Below are positions 10,169 through 21,305 of a stretch of 64,000 nt of DNA, piece after piece. The position numbers and the translations under genes are program-made. This DNA is from Chlorophyllum brunneum (Eukaryota > Basidiomycota > Agaricomycetes > Agaricales > Agaricaceae). The notes beneath the pieces were generated by a model. The model was not told the origin of the DNA. It worked only from the letters and a program-made list of their open reading frames with translations, and did not search any database. Every line of letters begins with the position of its first letter. The first letter of the stretch is position 1. Location: NCBI GenBank assembly GCA_963576785.1, contig OY756139.1:3410001-3474000 (forward strand), written 5' to 3'.

Positions 10169-12645
10169 ATGGACGACGGAAATTCTGTGACGACAAAACT
10201 CCTCACCCTTCTCAACGTGTCTGCTACGAAAATTGGCAAGCGGAAGCGTACTTATGAAGATCACTTTGCTCCCTCGGATAAGCTCAATAAACGCAAGTCA
10301 GCATCTTTTGCTGCCGAACTTGTTGAGCCTGAGCGTGTAGAGGATAAGAATAAGGAGGGAGAGGTAGACGAAGATGTCAGAATGGAACTCGAAGCAAACG
10401 AGGGAGCGGTAAAGATAGATGATGTGGGCGATGGCGAGACCGAGGGTATGTTGTGATATACGACTCTGGGTTTTTGCTTGATTTGCTCATGCTCGACCAG
10501 ATTCCGTCAATGGTTATGAGAAACACTTTGGCAATAACCCTTCAATTCTCACCGAATCGTCACGGAAAGATGTTGACTCCCGCTCATGGAAGATCACAAA
10601 CGAAAAACTTGGATCATTAGGTTCAGCAGCAATTTCAATACCAGATTCATCGGAGGCTACGACATCATTGTTACCTTCACCAGATGTGAGAAGATCTCCT
10701 GCGTCTCTCACAGATTCACGACTTATTTTATTAGATCTTAGACCGACTAAAAGCGCCATTGAAAGACCGGCAAGCCAAATCCTCTCCCAGTTAGTCGCCT
10801 CGTCCCTCTCCCTTCATTGGCCAACTGACCTTCTTCTAGAAACTATCCAACTCCAAAATGACCTTCTCTCGGTCCTCTCCACGCGGCGCGATCTCTACCT
10901 CACCCACACACCTCTCGAAACACGCAAAGCTACGCGAGAGGCTATCGCTTTACACGCCTTGAACCATATCACAAAGTACGATCACATGAAGTATCCCATT
11001 CGTCTGTGTTGACTCAGCGTCCTGATATAGAAAACGCCGTCGAGTTCTCAAGAACAACGACCGTCTTGCTCAAGCTTCCAAAAATACCCCAAACGACCTA
11101 CCGGAAGATGTCCAAGACCAAGGCTTCACCCGTCCCTCCGTCCTCATCCTCTTACCCTTCCGTTCCTCTACAACAAACTGGTTCCATGCTCTCACATCCC
11201 ACACTCCCTCTCCTTCATACCAAATTGAGAACCAAGCCCGGTTTTTATCAGAGTATGGCCTTCCTCCTGGTGCGGTGGATAAACTCGCTACAGCAGAGCC
11301 CGGAGCGTACCCTCCAGATCATGTGGACACGTTTAAAGGAAATGTGGATGATAATTTTAGAATTGGAGTGAAGATGACACGGAAGAGTGTTAAGATGTTT
11401 ACGGAGTTTTATGGTTGTGATATTGTTTTGGCTAGTCCGCTTGGGTTGAGGCGGTCGATTGAGAAAGAAAAGTATGTATGGTCCATTGATTCGATACGTT
11501 CTTGGTGACTGATATACGGGCTCTAGACATGGCGATTATCTATCGTCGATAGAAATCCTAATCATAGACCAGATAGACGCTTTGACAATGCAAAACTGGG
11601 ACCACGTAAAGGTACGCGTCTTAGTTCTCCCACAAGCCGACCACTTACCTTCAGTCTAGTTCGTGCTCTCGCATATCAATCAACTCCCAAAAGAGTCACA
11701 CGACACTGATTTTTCGCGCATCAAGTCATGGTACCTCGATGGCCAGTACGTTTCTGTGTATTACTCCGCTACACTGCAGCCCTCACTCACTTCATATCCG
11801 ATAGTGCTCCATATATCCGCCAGTCGATAGCTCTCACCGCCTACGAAACACCCGAAACAAGAGCATTGTTCAATTCCTTCACAAACGTTTCCGGAAAAAT
11901 TCGCACTGAAAAAATCTACCCACCGATCCCAGTACCGGAGGGCATCAAACAGGTACGTCCACATTTCATCCACTCTATTTTCGCTACACCCTCTCACTAT
12001 CCTACCTTACATCCATAGAGTTTGGTGCACTTCGACTGTACATCGCTACAAGCTGAACCTGACAAACGATTCCACCACTTCACGACTCAGTTGCTCCCCA
12101 CGTTACTTAAATCGGCGGTGCAGAGTACGAATACGGTTGTATTCATTCCATCTTCGTTTGATTTCATAAGGGTGCATAATTGGTTCAGGAAAAGCTCAGG
12201 AGTTAATTTTGCTATCCTTTCCGAGTACGTTTATGTTCCAATTTATCCATGGATGAGCTTGTGACACCAGTGATATAGATATTCGACGAACCAGGATATT
12301 TCGCGTGCCAGACAAGCTTTCTTCAATGGTACAAAATCATTCCTACTCGTCAGCGAGCGATTCCACTTCTACAAACGGTATGATCCCCCCACCTCTTGTT
12401 CTTCCACTTCCGCTCATACACGTATATCACCTAGATATAAAATCCGTGGCATTCGTAACCTCGTATTCTACGGCCCACCTTCTCACCCTCAATTTTTTAC
12501 GGAATTCTTATCATATCCTTTCCTTGATGATGGGGTTGAAGCTTCTGATGTGACTTGTAATGTTCTTTATTCAAAGTTCGATTGGTTGAAGTTGGAGAGG
12601 ATTGTTGGTACTGAGGCGGGGTTGGAGTTGATCAAGGGTATATGA
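10169..12645 (+). CDS. UTP25: U3 snoRNA-associated protein 25 (small-subunit processome)
   Basis: Nucleolar factor needed for 18S rRNA processing; a DEAD-box-helicase-like protein that has lost its canonical catalytic motifs. Exons are 10169-10445, 10501-10975, 11031-11471, 11527-11611, 11660-11745, 11805-11952, 12019-12224, 12279-12377 and 12435-12645, giving 675 aa. An acidic, disordered N-terminus is followed by conserved blocks: [72 protein letters not shown] (DQID where a helicase has DEAD), [81 protein letters not shown] and [18 protein letters not shown]. Downstream of NOG1-type genes in function only; the two are not adjacent. Confidence 0.95.
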
Positions 12646-13098
12646 ACATTTGCGTCCCAAGCCAGAGTATCTTTTAGGGTTGATTGGATGAGTACATCAA
12701 GTGTTGTTGTATGTATCTCACGAGAATAGTGGAATTATTGGACAAGAACCGTCAGGCCATGCTTTGTTATAATTGTTTTTCTCTTTTCTTGCAGGTATGC
12801 TAATATAATAGCACTCACGTTGGCCCTCTCGAACCCACTTGCGACTCTCAGGGCAACAAAGTCCCGAGGACCTGGGAACGCGGGCACTGATGACGGGATT
12901 GAAGTAGTGGTATTGAAGAAATATGAGCGAGTCTAATGTCACCTTTGAAGCGAAGAAGAAGATTTAAGCTTTGCCCAGCTCATTAAACCTCTGCCTAAGA
13001 ATAGATCCGTAGCTGGTAACAGCACAATGTGCTTTACTCGTGTACTATATCTTATATCATGTCCAAGAAGCGCTAGATCTTGTTTACGCCTTGTCACC
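12646..13098. other. Short intergenic stretch between UTP25 and the next gene
   Basis: Holds the UTP25 3' flank and the leader of the following gene. No other feature is recognised. Confidence 0.4.
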
Positions 13099-14231
13099 AT
13101 GTTTCGACAAATTTTTCGACCTGCTGCAGTCGTTCTTACCGCTGCTGTAGCCTTCACAAACCTACCAAGAACGCTGGTGTGTAACCAGAATTGGACTCCT
13201 ACTTGGGTATACGAGACAGGTTACTGGGCAGGAGTATGCCCCCCGAGAACAATCGTGATGATACCGTCTCTTATGACTAGTCCTGGGCTTAAGGAAGTCG
13301 TCGTGCCTATAAGGTATCGAATGCCAGATACGACTGTGATGTCTAACAATCGTCTTAGTACGAAAACGCTCAAGAGTAAATATGCCGTCCAAATTATGAT
13401 GAATTTGCCTTCCCCAGAGCTTGGTAAAATAATTGTGGCGCTCGTACATGTGGATACACCACAAAGCAAACAAGCAGTCGAAGCTGTCAAGAGATTCGAT
13501 GACCAGGCACGAACGACAATCTTGAATATTGCAAAGTTCAATGCTGCCTCTGAGGTACGTTTTAATATCTACTTACTGGTGTCCTGCCGGATTCCACGAG
13601 GTGGGACCCAGAATTCTATATCTGATATCTTCGCAATGCGTAGTTGACTTCCAAAACGGCTGTACACATCCTCGAAGGTCTCATCGAAACACTCACCCAA
13701 GCTTCCTCCCCGTATAAATCCGCTACCGGCATCGACCAGATCGTCTCGTTCCAACAAGATCTAATCGACGCCTGGGTCAAAGGTCTTCAAGATCAACTTC
13801 GTCGACTTTACGAACAAGGACTATCCGTCCAAGTAGACCTTGGTTCATGTGATAATCACCTTTTGCAAATATTCTGGACCGCAGGCGTGGCTAAAGATGA
13901 GAGAGAGAAACGTAAGGAAGAGATTTTATCCGACGCTCCTGGTTTCTTCAAACGTCTATTCTCTGGGGATGATAGAGGAACGTTAAAAGCTCCAGTTTCC
14001 CGGGCGATAGAGGACTTTGCGGCGTTGATTGTAGCAACGCAGAAGGCCCAGCAGGTGGTGGAAGATTTGTCGAAGAATTTGGTAATGGTTATGGAAGGGA
14101 TTCAAGAAGCGTACCGGTACCATGATCAGATGTTGGTGCTAGAGATGAGCATGAAGGATAAAGTGAATATTGCGCTTGAGAGTTTGAGGAGATTCAAAGG
14201 GGATATTGAGCGCGCCCAGACCGGGCGCTGA
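13099..14231 (+). CDS. Unrecognised protein with hydrophobic N-terminus and helical C-terminal half
   Basis: Two exons, 13099-13554 and 13644-14231, joined in phase 0, give 347 aa. The intron (89 nt) has GTACGT and CGTAG ends. Residues about 5-25 (FRPAAVVLTAAVAFTN) are hydrophobic and could be a signal peptide or membrane anchor. The second exon is rich in charged and aliphatic residues with heptad-like patterns (DLIDAWVKGLQDQLRRLYEQ; KVNIALESLRRFKGDIERA), suggesting long helices or coiled coil. An in-frame ATG lies 72 bases upstream (13027); 13099 was preferred because the hydrophobic segment then sits at the N-terminus. I do not recognise the family. A hydrophobic open frame continues just past the stop in another frame (14206-14463). 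Confidence 0.65.
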
Positions 14232-14917
14232 TTCGAGTCGTATCGTTAGGCTTTGTTCGAGTTTAGCGATTGCTTTCTTCGGCTGGATTGGTTATTTCTG
14301 TGATGTATACTACCTGTATTACAATACCGTCGCTCGTGGCCTCATTGGGGACCCTTCAGACTTGCTAATTGACACCATATCTAAAGCCCAGAAATATTCC
14401 TGCGCCATAGACTCCATTCTAAAGGTCCGAGTTAGTGGTATAAGGAAATGGAGTGTAGCTTAAACTCGGTTAGAGAAATGTAGAGCGACGAAGCTTGGTT
14501 TTGCAATATGTGTGTAAGTCTGTTAGCACGGGCGTCGTATTAATGAGTTGAAGATACACATACACACAGGAATAATAAGACGGAAAGAGGAAAAAGGGAG
14601 ATTTATGGTCATTAGTAGTGATGTCGTTCAATAGATAGGCTCTCTCTGATGATGTCAGCACTTCGATCGTAGATGCGTTGCATTCTGCACGGGTCCATTT
14701 AAATGAGCGGATTAAACCACCAACTATGCTTGGGGATTTAAAAGAGATAATTATATTACATTGTCTCATCATCCTCCACACCACACAACCGCCAAACCAT
14801 ACCAACTCGAACAAAGGGCACTCATCTAAATTACAGAAAACGAAAGGCTTGAAAAAAAAAGCATACAAAAGCTCGTTCATGTGTAAGAGAGGGTATATCA
14901 TACAAAAAAAATCAAAA
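14232..14917. other. Convergent 3' region between the unrecognised gene and ATG3
   Basis: Contains the 3' flanks of two convergent genes. The plus-strand frame to 14463 encodes a hydrophobic stretch (LCSSLAIAFFGWIGYFC), but no GT-AG pair I tried joins it in phase to the upstream gene. A-rich runs near 14840-14930 lie just beyond the ATG3 stop. Confidence 0.4.
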
Positions 14918-16371
14918 TCAAAACGAAGCTGTCGAATCAAATTCGATAGTCGGCACAATCGAAGCAATAAACTTCAAGAACACAACCAAATAAAAGTCCA
15001 CTCTCATACCCTCAATCTGATCATCACTCTCCGAACCTTTATCCTTCTTCTGCGCACTAGCAGATTTCCCACTACCACCACTACCACCACCACCACTACC
15101 AAACACAGACCACTTCCTCTTCCCTTCCTTCACCGCCACTCCACTCGTAGATCCTCCTCCAGCCCTTTGTTGTTGAGCAAGTTGTTCTGCCACAACACTC
15201 GAATTCATCCTCTCAATCACTTTCTTCATCACACTCGCATGTTTACAAGGATGTACTGAAGCAGCTTGTAGAGATGCTGAATGAATAAAAGGTTCGATTG
15301 TTACAGTCTTGTGTGCGTGATCTGCAGAGATATCTTGAAAGATATGTTGAGGAGTGAGGGGAGTTCGATTTTCGTCGTAACCGATTAACCAAACGCGAGG
15401 GGTTTGATAGTATTTGTCGTAAGTAATCATGACGTCGTAAGTGCGTACTTGAAGGAGATTGTCTTTGGCTGGTTCAATTTGACTGTGTACCAGCTAATTG
15501 AGCCACTGAGGTATTATGAATTTAGGGTTGACGTACCTGGTGTCAATTACGCCAGTAGTTGGGGTCTTGGGCGCTGGTTTCGGCTTGGGAACTGCAGTAG
15601 CCTCATCTTCATCCTCCAATTCCTCCTCCATATCCGGAATATCATCCAAATCCGGTATCTCACTCACTTCTCTCTCTTTTCCACCGGTACCGGAACCCAA
15701 ATTCATTCCAGATACACCATTAGCCACGCCTTCGGCGCCGTCCAAATCGGGGATATCTTCAATCTCACCTGGATTCTGTAATGAATCCAAGGTGGATTTA
15801 CGGCCTGCGTGGGTTTCGACCCATTCGTCCCCTTCGGATGCGGTTGCGCCGGGAGTACCATCGGTAAAGGATAGAAGACGTTCGGCATCTTCGTCTGCGT
15901 CGGTATAGGCGAGAGACGTCGCGCGACGGAGACAAGGTACACCACGAGTTACAAGGTATTGTTTATCCGACGGAAGGAAATCTCGGATTTTGGATTTGTC
16001 ACCGGTCTCCCTGGTGGTTGTTAGTGAGGCGTTAAGGGGTCAAAAATGAAAGAAGGACACACCAAGTCCAGACGGGGAATTTGTATACGAGAAAGTCGCC
16101 TGCGACGACGAATTCCTCTGGTGCATGTGAGTAGGGTATGACGTTGAGATAGAAAACGCGTACAGACCTGGTGTTATACGTCCATGCTCCTTGAATTTAC
16201 TCTCTCTAAGCACCTAGCGACAAGATCATCTGTCAGCCGATCTCCAATCTCAGCACACGGGTACTCACAGGACTTAGAATCTCACGAACGGCAAAGAGAT
16301 GGGACTGTGGCCGGTCACTGAGCGAGCAGGGCGGTGAGCAGGGGTGAGAGACGCACCTGGATAGCCTGCAT
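14918..16371 (-). CDS. ATG3: Autophagy E2-like conjugating enzyme Atg3
   Basis: Transfers the ubiquitin-like Atg8 to phosphatidylethanolamine on the phagophore membrane, receiving it from Atg7. Minus-strand exons are 16371-16357, 16304-16269, 16213-16168, 16117-16063, 16010-15537 and 15482-14918, giving 396 aa. The start MQAIQ then [19 protein letters not shown] is the amphipathic N-terminal helix region. [20 protein letters not shown] and PCLRRAT follow. After an acidic, disordered insert ([19 protein letters not shown]) comes [20 protein letters not shown]. The catalytic cysteine lies in [19 protein letters not shown] (HPC motif), followed by a Gly/Ser-rich insert unusual in position. The C-terminus [19 protein letters not shown] is the family ending. 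The start exon is only 15 nt. Its promoter is squeezed into the 99 bp after the LYAR-type gene. Confidence 0.97.
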
Positions 16372-16428
16372 GGTGTTGGTTGTGGAGGAGATGAGGTGGG
16401 AGGCTGAAATCGATACAATTACGGCAAC

Positions 16429-16458
16429 CACGTGTCTTATCTAACCTGCCTCTATATA
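16429..16458 (-). promoter_or_regulatory. Compact ATG3 promoter: TATA box and CACGTG E-box
   Basis: Read on the minus strand, TATATA (16458-16453) is followed by a palindromic CACGTG (16434-16429), 58-82 bases upstream of the ATG3 start. Only 99 bases separate this start from the LYAR-type stop, so the TATA box lies 13 bases from the upstream gene's stop codon. CACGTG is the core site of bHLH factors; which factor acts here is unknown. Confidence 0.55.
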
Positions 16459-16470
16459 CTCATGTCACTA

Positions 16471-17719
16471 CTACTTCATTTTCTTTTCCTTTTTCGATTT
16501 CTTCTCCTCCACCTCTTCCATTTCCCTGTCCTGATCCTCACCCTGCTTCCGTTTTTCTTTCTTCTTCTTCTTCTCCTTGTTTGATTTAGAATCTTTCGAT
16601 GGGTCCTCGGGTGTGACCACCTCGATGACTTCATTACCATTGGTTTTCCCCTGCGTTTCCGGAGCTGTTGCGTCGGTCGCCTCCTGTGTCTTTTTCTTCT
16701 CCTTCTTCTCCTTCTTCTCTTTCCTTTCTTTCTTAGTTACCCCCTCTGCCACAACCTTCATCTCCTTCGACTTTGCCTTCTTTTCCCTTTTCCTCTTCTC
16801 TTTCTCTGCCTTCTCCTTCCCCGGTTTCTCCTCCCTTACAGGTGATGGCGGTAGCGGTATTGACGCAGGCTCGACAGCCTCCCCCTCATGCTTAGCCTTC
16901 TTTTTCGACGGCTCACCACTCTCTCGTGTGCCCTAGCAATACAATCAGCATCTCTCACAAACTACTAACCTCAAACATACCTCATCCTCTGCTTTGCGTT
17001 TCTTATCCTTCTTTCCTCGCTCCTTCTTCTCGGCCATTTTTGTCGACTCAGCAACAGGAGCAGCGGTACCATTCTTACTCTCCTCCTTAGCATCCTCTTC
17101 ATCAACTTTCGTCACGGGCGACATACGCGGTGGTGTTCCAAGAGGGGTATCATTAGCACCTGTTGCGCGTGATCTCGGTTGGCTCCAATATGATTGTTGT
17201 CTTCCACCACGTCCACCTCCTCTATTGCCATTTTGAACATAACCATTACTCTGGCCACGGCCACGGCCTCTAAGACCTCCATTTTGTTGACGTTGATTAT
17301 GGCCATAATCTTGTTGGCCCTACAAACGAACGAATTGAATTGTCCGACGACGAATGAGTGAGAACAAAAATAAGGTAGATGCGATAGTGAACGCACATTT
17401 TTAGGACCCTTGTACACGGTCTTTTGATACTTTTCAGCTTCGCTAATACATGTCGTATGGCTTTTATACTCTCCAGGGGTGTTGAACGTTGTTGAACAGT
17501 CTAAACAGTCAAAGCCACCATTACACCTCGAACGGTGTTGATCGAGTTTAGGTTTTTTCACAACATCTCCACAACCTTTTGTACAAACCATTCATCAGTT
17601 ATTGCAGACCAAAATTTGTCAAATGATGGCCTTACTGTGACATCTACAATAAGAATGAAAATAAGTTGGTTGGTGATCAATCGGTCGCTCGTTGTGGTTA
17701 CGCACTGGAAGGAAACCAT
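16471..17719 (-). CDS. LYAR-type C2HC zinc-finger nucleolar protein
   Basis: Minus-strand exons are 17719-17706, 17643-17636 (8 nt), 17575-17397, 17319-16981 and 16932-16471, giving 333 aa. Splicing the 8-nt exon restores the family start MVSFQCHSCGDVVKKPKLDQ, then HRSRCNGGFDCLDCSTTF and GEYKSHTTCISEAEKYQK, the paired LYAR-type zinc fingers. The middle has an RGG-like segment (GLRGRGRGQSNG, GGGRGGRQQSYW). The last ~170 residues are a lysine/glutamate-rich tail with many KKEKK clusters, typical of nucleolar ribosome-biogenesis proteins. In other eukaryotes the family binds pre-ribosomes and DNA; the specific role here is inferred. The long poly-basic tail ends EKKMK. Confidence 0.88.
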
Positions 17720-17895
17720 TTTTGAGGGGTAAATCTCCGTTGTAGACTCAAGAATAGGATTTTAGAAGGAGGTATCGCGGATAAAAGAAAGATTAAGAGG
17801 CGAATGAACGCCGGAGGTATGTGTGTCTGCTACAAATCCATCTCTGAAATTTCTGCAGGCGTTTGATTTCAGACCGTCACGTGCTCATGTCGGAA

Positions 17896-19396
17896 TCAAG
17901 AAATAGTGAAAATATATAAAATGCCGTCATTATCAATATATGCAACGTTTCCTGTGCTAATATCCATCTTCAATTCACACCCGAGAGGCACCTCGTGCCC
18001 ACACCACCGCAACATATCTCCAGGCTTTTTAACACGAGCCTCACCTGGCCAATTGAATCGTGCAAGCAAGAAATGTGCACGATCGATAGGAAAAGCAACT
18101 CCATAGTTGCAAGACAAGTCCGCAGGATACGCTTTGACGAGCGAAAGATAGTCAAATGACCATCTTAACAGACACGAAACATGTACTCTGATTTCTCCGA
18201 GTACCCCTTCTACGAGTGAAATTCCGTAGATTCCAGTAGTGTTGAAAACGGTGATGCGGAGGCTATCGGGGAATGTGAACACTCTCGAAAATCTTGAGTT
18301 GGAGTCGAAATTGTGAAAGGCGGCCGCCATAAGAAATGAGTGGTCGTCATCTCTGGACAGAAGATTACTTATGGGTACTTTTGCGTGGTCGAAGACTTTG
18401 ATGAACTCTCCATCTGCGAGAACGATAATTCGACTATCAGGAAGCAACTGAAAATACAGCTGCGGTTCTGGGTGAGCAGAGTTGAATGTCGGAAATGGTG
18501 TGGAACTCACAGATTCACTGAACAAGTTAGTGTATGGAATAGTCTTCTGAATACAGCCCGAATAAGTTTGAGCGTCTTCCCAGTTCAGGATTACAATATA
18601 TGCTGCCTCCAAAAATGCTGCATCATATGCAACAAAGGAGCCCAGAAGGGACATAGATCCACCAGAAACAGGGTCCTCTGTGAGAGCAATGCTGGCGAGA
18701 TGCTCAGCCTGCAGGCCAGTTGATCGATTCTCTTCATCTATTATAAGTGATCCACGCCAGACGTCTATCCGTGATTGTCCAGTAGCTTGGAAACCCGTCA
18801 CAAAGTGCGCAACCGCAATGGTGAAGGTTAATATTGGTGCACCCCAATCCTCGTCGATGGCCATGAATGATTTATAATATTCATCCACATCCCCGAATGG
18901 AGGAATAAAGGAAATAGCACGAGGATGGTCCGTTGATTGGAGATCAATGTAGAAAACTTCTCCACGAACACGCTCGCAACATACAAGCCAGCGACCACCT
19001 CGAAGAATATGGCATGCCCGCAAACTTGGAGAATCAATGGTGAGGGGCTTTGGAGATACAGTGGGCATCAAACGCCGATGTTTCCAAGAGAACCCGAATT
19101 TCTTCCAAGAGTACTCAATCTTCTTCCCAAGGAAGAATCGTTCCTCGAGTTCTCCGTTCACATGCAAATCTACTGGTTTCTCCAGAATGGTAAATGGACG
19201 AGGCTGGGCTGACTCATGGTGGGCAATAGGACAAGCCCAAACGGAGTTGGCTTTGGAGGCATGGTAGATGAGTTTACATGCCTGTGAATAGTCGAATTAG
19301 CAGCTGAGTATGTGATAAAGCTGTGAGTAGCACCTGACGCGCATGCAACATATCGTTCAAGTCGAGCTTCATGAGTATTTCTGTCCATATCTCCAT
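17896..19396 (-). CDS. F-box protein with a beta-rich C-terminal region (copy 1)
   Basis: Exons 19396-19334 (possibly extending to 19416) and 19281-17896 join in phase 0 to about 482 aa. The N-terminus is an F-box: NDKLPMEIWTEILMKLDLND, then MLHARQ, then ACKLIYHASKANSVW. F-box proteins recruit substrates to SCF ubiquitin ligases through Skp1. The remaining ~400 residues look like a beta-propeller-like or lectin-like region rich in alternating hydrophobics (e.g. RIIVLADGEFIKVF; VAYIDNDGILYIFTIS) with no named motif. In the neighbouring copy the gene begins with a 7-nt exon ATGGCCT; here the matching position (19514-19512) reads AAG, so that start is lost. The model therefore begins at the in-frame ATG at 19396, which truncates the F-box by about seven residues. 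An upstream alternative start cannot be excluded. Confidence 0.75.
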
Positions 19397-19696
19397 TGGA
19401 AGTTTGTCATTGGCTGCTGTGGATATACTCCGATTTCGACTCTTTGACTTAAACTACGAGCGTAGGAGCGGTGAGCCTAGCAATATCACGAGGAGTGAAA
19501 ATCTTACAGGCCTTAATAACCGAGACACGAGTCGTTTCATTGTAAAGCAGGACCAGTGTGTTGTACGGGAAGAGCAGTTTAGACGAATGGCAGTACTGGG
19601 TAAAAGAGAAGCTGAGACACCTTGTCTCATGGGTTTCGTAAGCTTTACGGGTGCTCGCACGCCCTCCATTAAATTAGAAGTCACCAATTTATATCT

Positions 19697-20090
19697 TCCG
19701 GCTGGGGCCCTGCACAGGAATCGGTAACGAAGTAGGTGTGGTCTTTGCCGACGATAGCAACACCACTCAGACCTCAAGCCTAAGCCAGGACAATACCAAG
19801 AGGAGTAAAAGGTATGTTAGCCGCTGATGCTTGTCACTTCCTGCGACGTGTGTACCTGAATTTTGAACCCATGAACATCCCCTGATTGCGTCATGCTGCA
19901 GTGACAGGTTCAGGTGAGTTACATATTACTTCGACCCTGTGTTTGAAAGGTGGGAGATGCTGTTAATGGATTTATCCACATTTGCATGAAGGTCCACTAA
20001 TCTCTCTGTTATGTTGATGCTGCTTTCTGGGATAGATTCGACATCACCCTAAATTTTTCGTTCGACACCTGAACCGACGAGAGTATTTGT
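19697..20090 (-). pseudogene. Truncated copy of the aminopeptidase P gene (5' exons only)
   Basis: This segment matches, at clear but imperfect identity, the aminopeptidase P region at about 27098-27523 in the same orientation. It covers the end of exon 1, intron 1, the second exon and the start of the third. Matching landmarks include GATAGCAACACC, CGCTTGTCACTTSCTGCGACG-like and CTGAACCGACGAGAGTA. The copy reads through a stop where the parent encodes [10 protein letters not shown] (ERKI then stop), has small indels, and is cut off on both sides, so it is a dead fragment. It lies between two F-box copies. Confidence 0.85.
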
Positions 20091-20127
20091 TCCAACCCAG
20101 AGAGGCCCCGACCCCCCTGAATGGGAG

Positions 20128-21305
20128 TCAAGAAATGCCATCGTCATCAATGTGCACAACTTTTCCTGTGATCATATCCAACTTCATTGCGCACCTTGTT
20201 CGGGCCACCGTGTGTAAATCCAGGCCTTTTTATACGAGTTTCACCTGGCCAATTGAATTGTGCACAAGCGCGAAATGTGAATAATTGGTGGGAGGAGCAA
20301 CTCCCTTATCCGCGAAGCCCGAGCTTCGAGGAATAGTTAGGTGGCTGTTTTAACGGACACAAAACGTCAACTCTGAGCCTTTTGTGTTCTCCTTCGGCGA
20401 ATGAAATTTCGTAGATTCCAGTGCTGTTGGAAAGGTTGATACGAGGACTATCGGGGAACGTGAAAATGTCGAGTAGAGTTGAAATCGTAGAGTAGGGTCA
20501 TCACCATAGGAATCAAGTGGTCGTCTCTGGGTTGAAAAGTACTTATGATTATCTGCAGAAATGACTGTTGTATTGGCATGACCCGGTTCTGAATTTCACA
20601 GGTGTATTGCCCAAGTCGTGGGATTGGATAGGACAACCTGCCGCGTGCATTCCCTGCGCAAATCTTGTCTCAAAATGCAATGAGCGATCCATGGATCCAC
20701 AACGAACGCCAACAGACTCCCTTGTGAGAGTCATGCCGGTGAAGACCGGTTGACCGATTCTCTTCATCCATTGTAAGAGATCCATGCCAGACGTCCATCC
20801 GTGATTGTTCTGTAGCCCGGTGGTTATTATATGCAGAGTGCGCAATCGCGATTGTGAAGGTTAAAAATGGTGCGTCCCGGTCCTCGAATAATATGGCATG
20901 CCCGAATAGTTGCAGAATCAATACTAATGGCATATGCTGGGCGTGAATTCTCGTTGTTTACAAGAGAACCCGAACTTGTTCCAAGAGTGTTCAAGCTTCT
21001 TCCAGAGTAAGAATAGCTCCTCGAGTTCTCCTTTCGCATATCATCTACTGGCTTCTCCAAAAAGGTAAGTGAACGGGGCTGGGCTGACTCGTAGTGGGCG
21101 ATAAGGCAAGCCCAAACGGAGATGGTCCTGGAGGCATTACAGATGAGTTTGCGAGCCTGTGAGTAGCACCCTCAAGCCGTTCAAGTCGAGCTTCATGAGT
21201 ATTTCCGTCCATATCTCCCTTGGAAGTTTGTCACCGGACGCTGTGGATATACTCCCTTTGACTTAAGCTAGGCGTGTAGGAGCGAGTGAGAATCTTACAG
21301 GCCAT
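20128..21305 (-). pseudogene. Degenerate F-box gene (copy 2)
   Basis: Same gene as at 17896-19396. It keeps the start that copy 1 lacks: a 7-nt exon ATGGCCT (21305-21299, context GTCACCATGG), an intron, then an exon from 21240 giving MASSGDKLPREIWTEILMK. Beyond the F-box it decays. A deletion removes the DMLHARQ codons, and the intron is collapsed to GTGCTACTCACAG, probably by loss of sequence between two CACAG repeats. Several further internal deletions and frameshifts reduce the body from about 1.39 to about 1.0 kb. The 3' end near 20128 aligns with the copy 1 stop. Confidence 0.85.
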
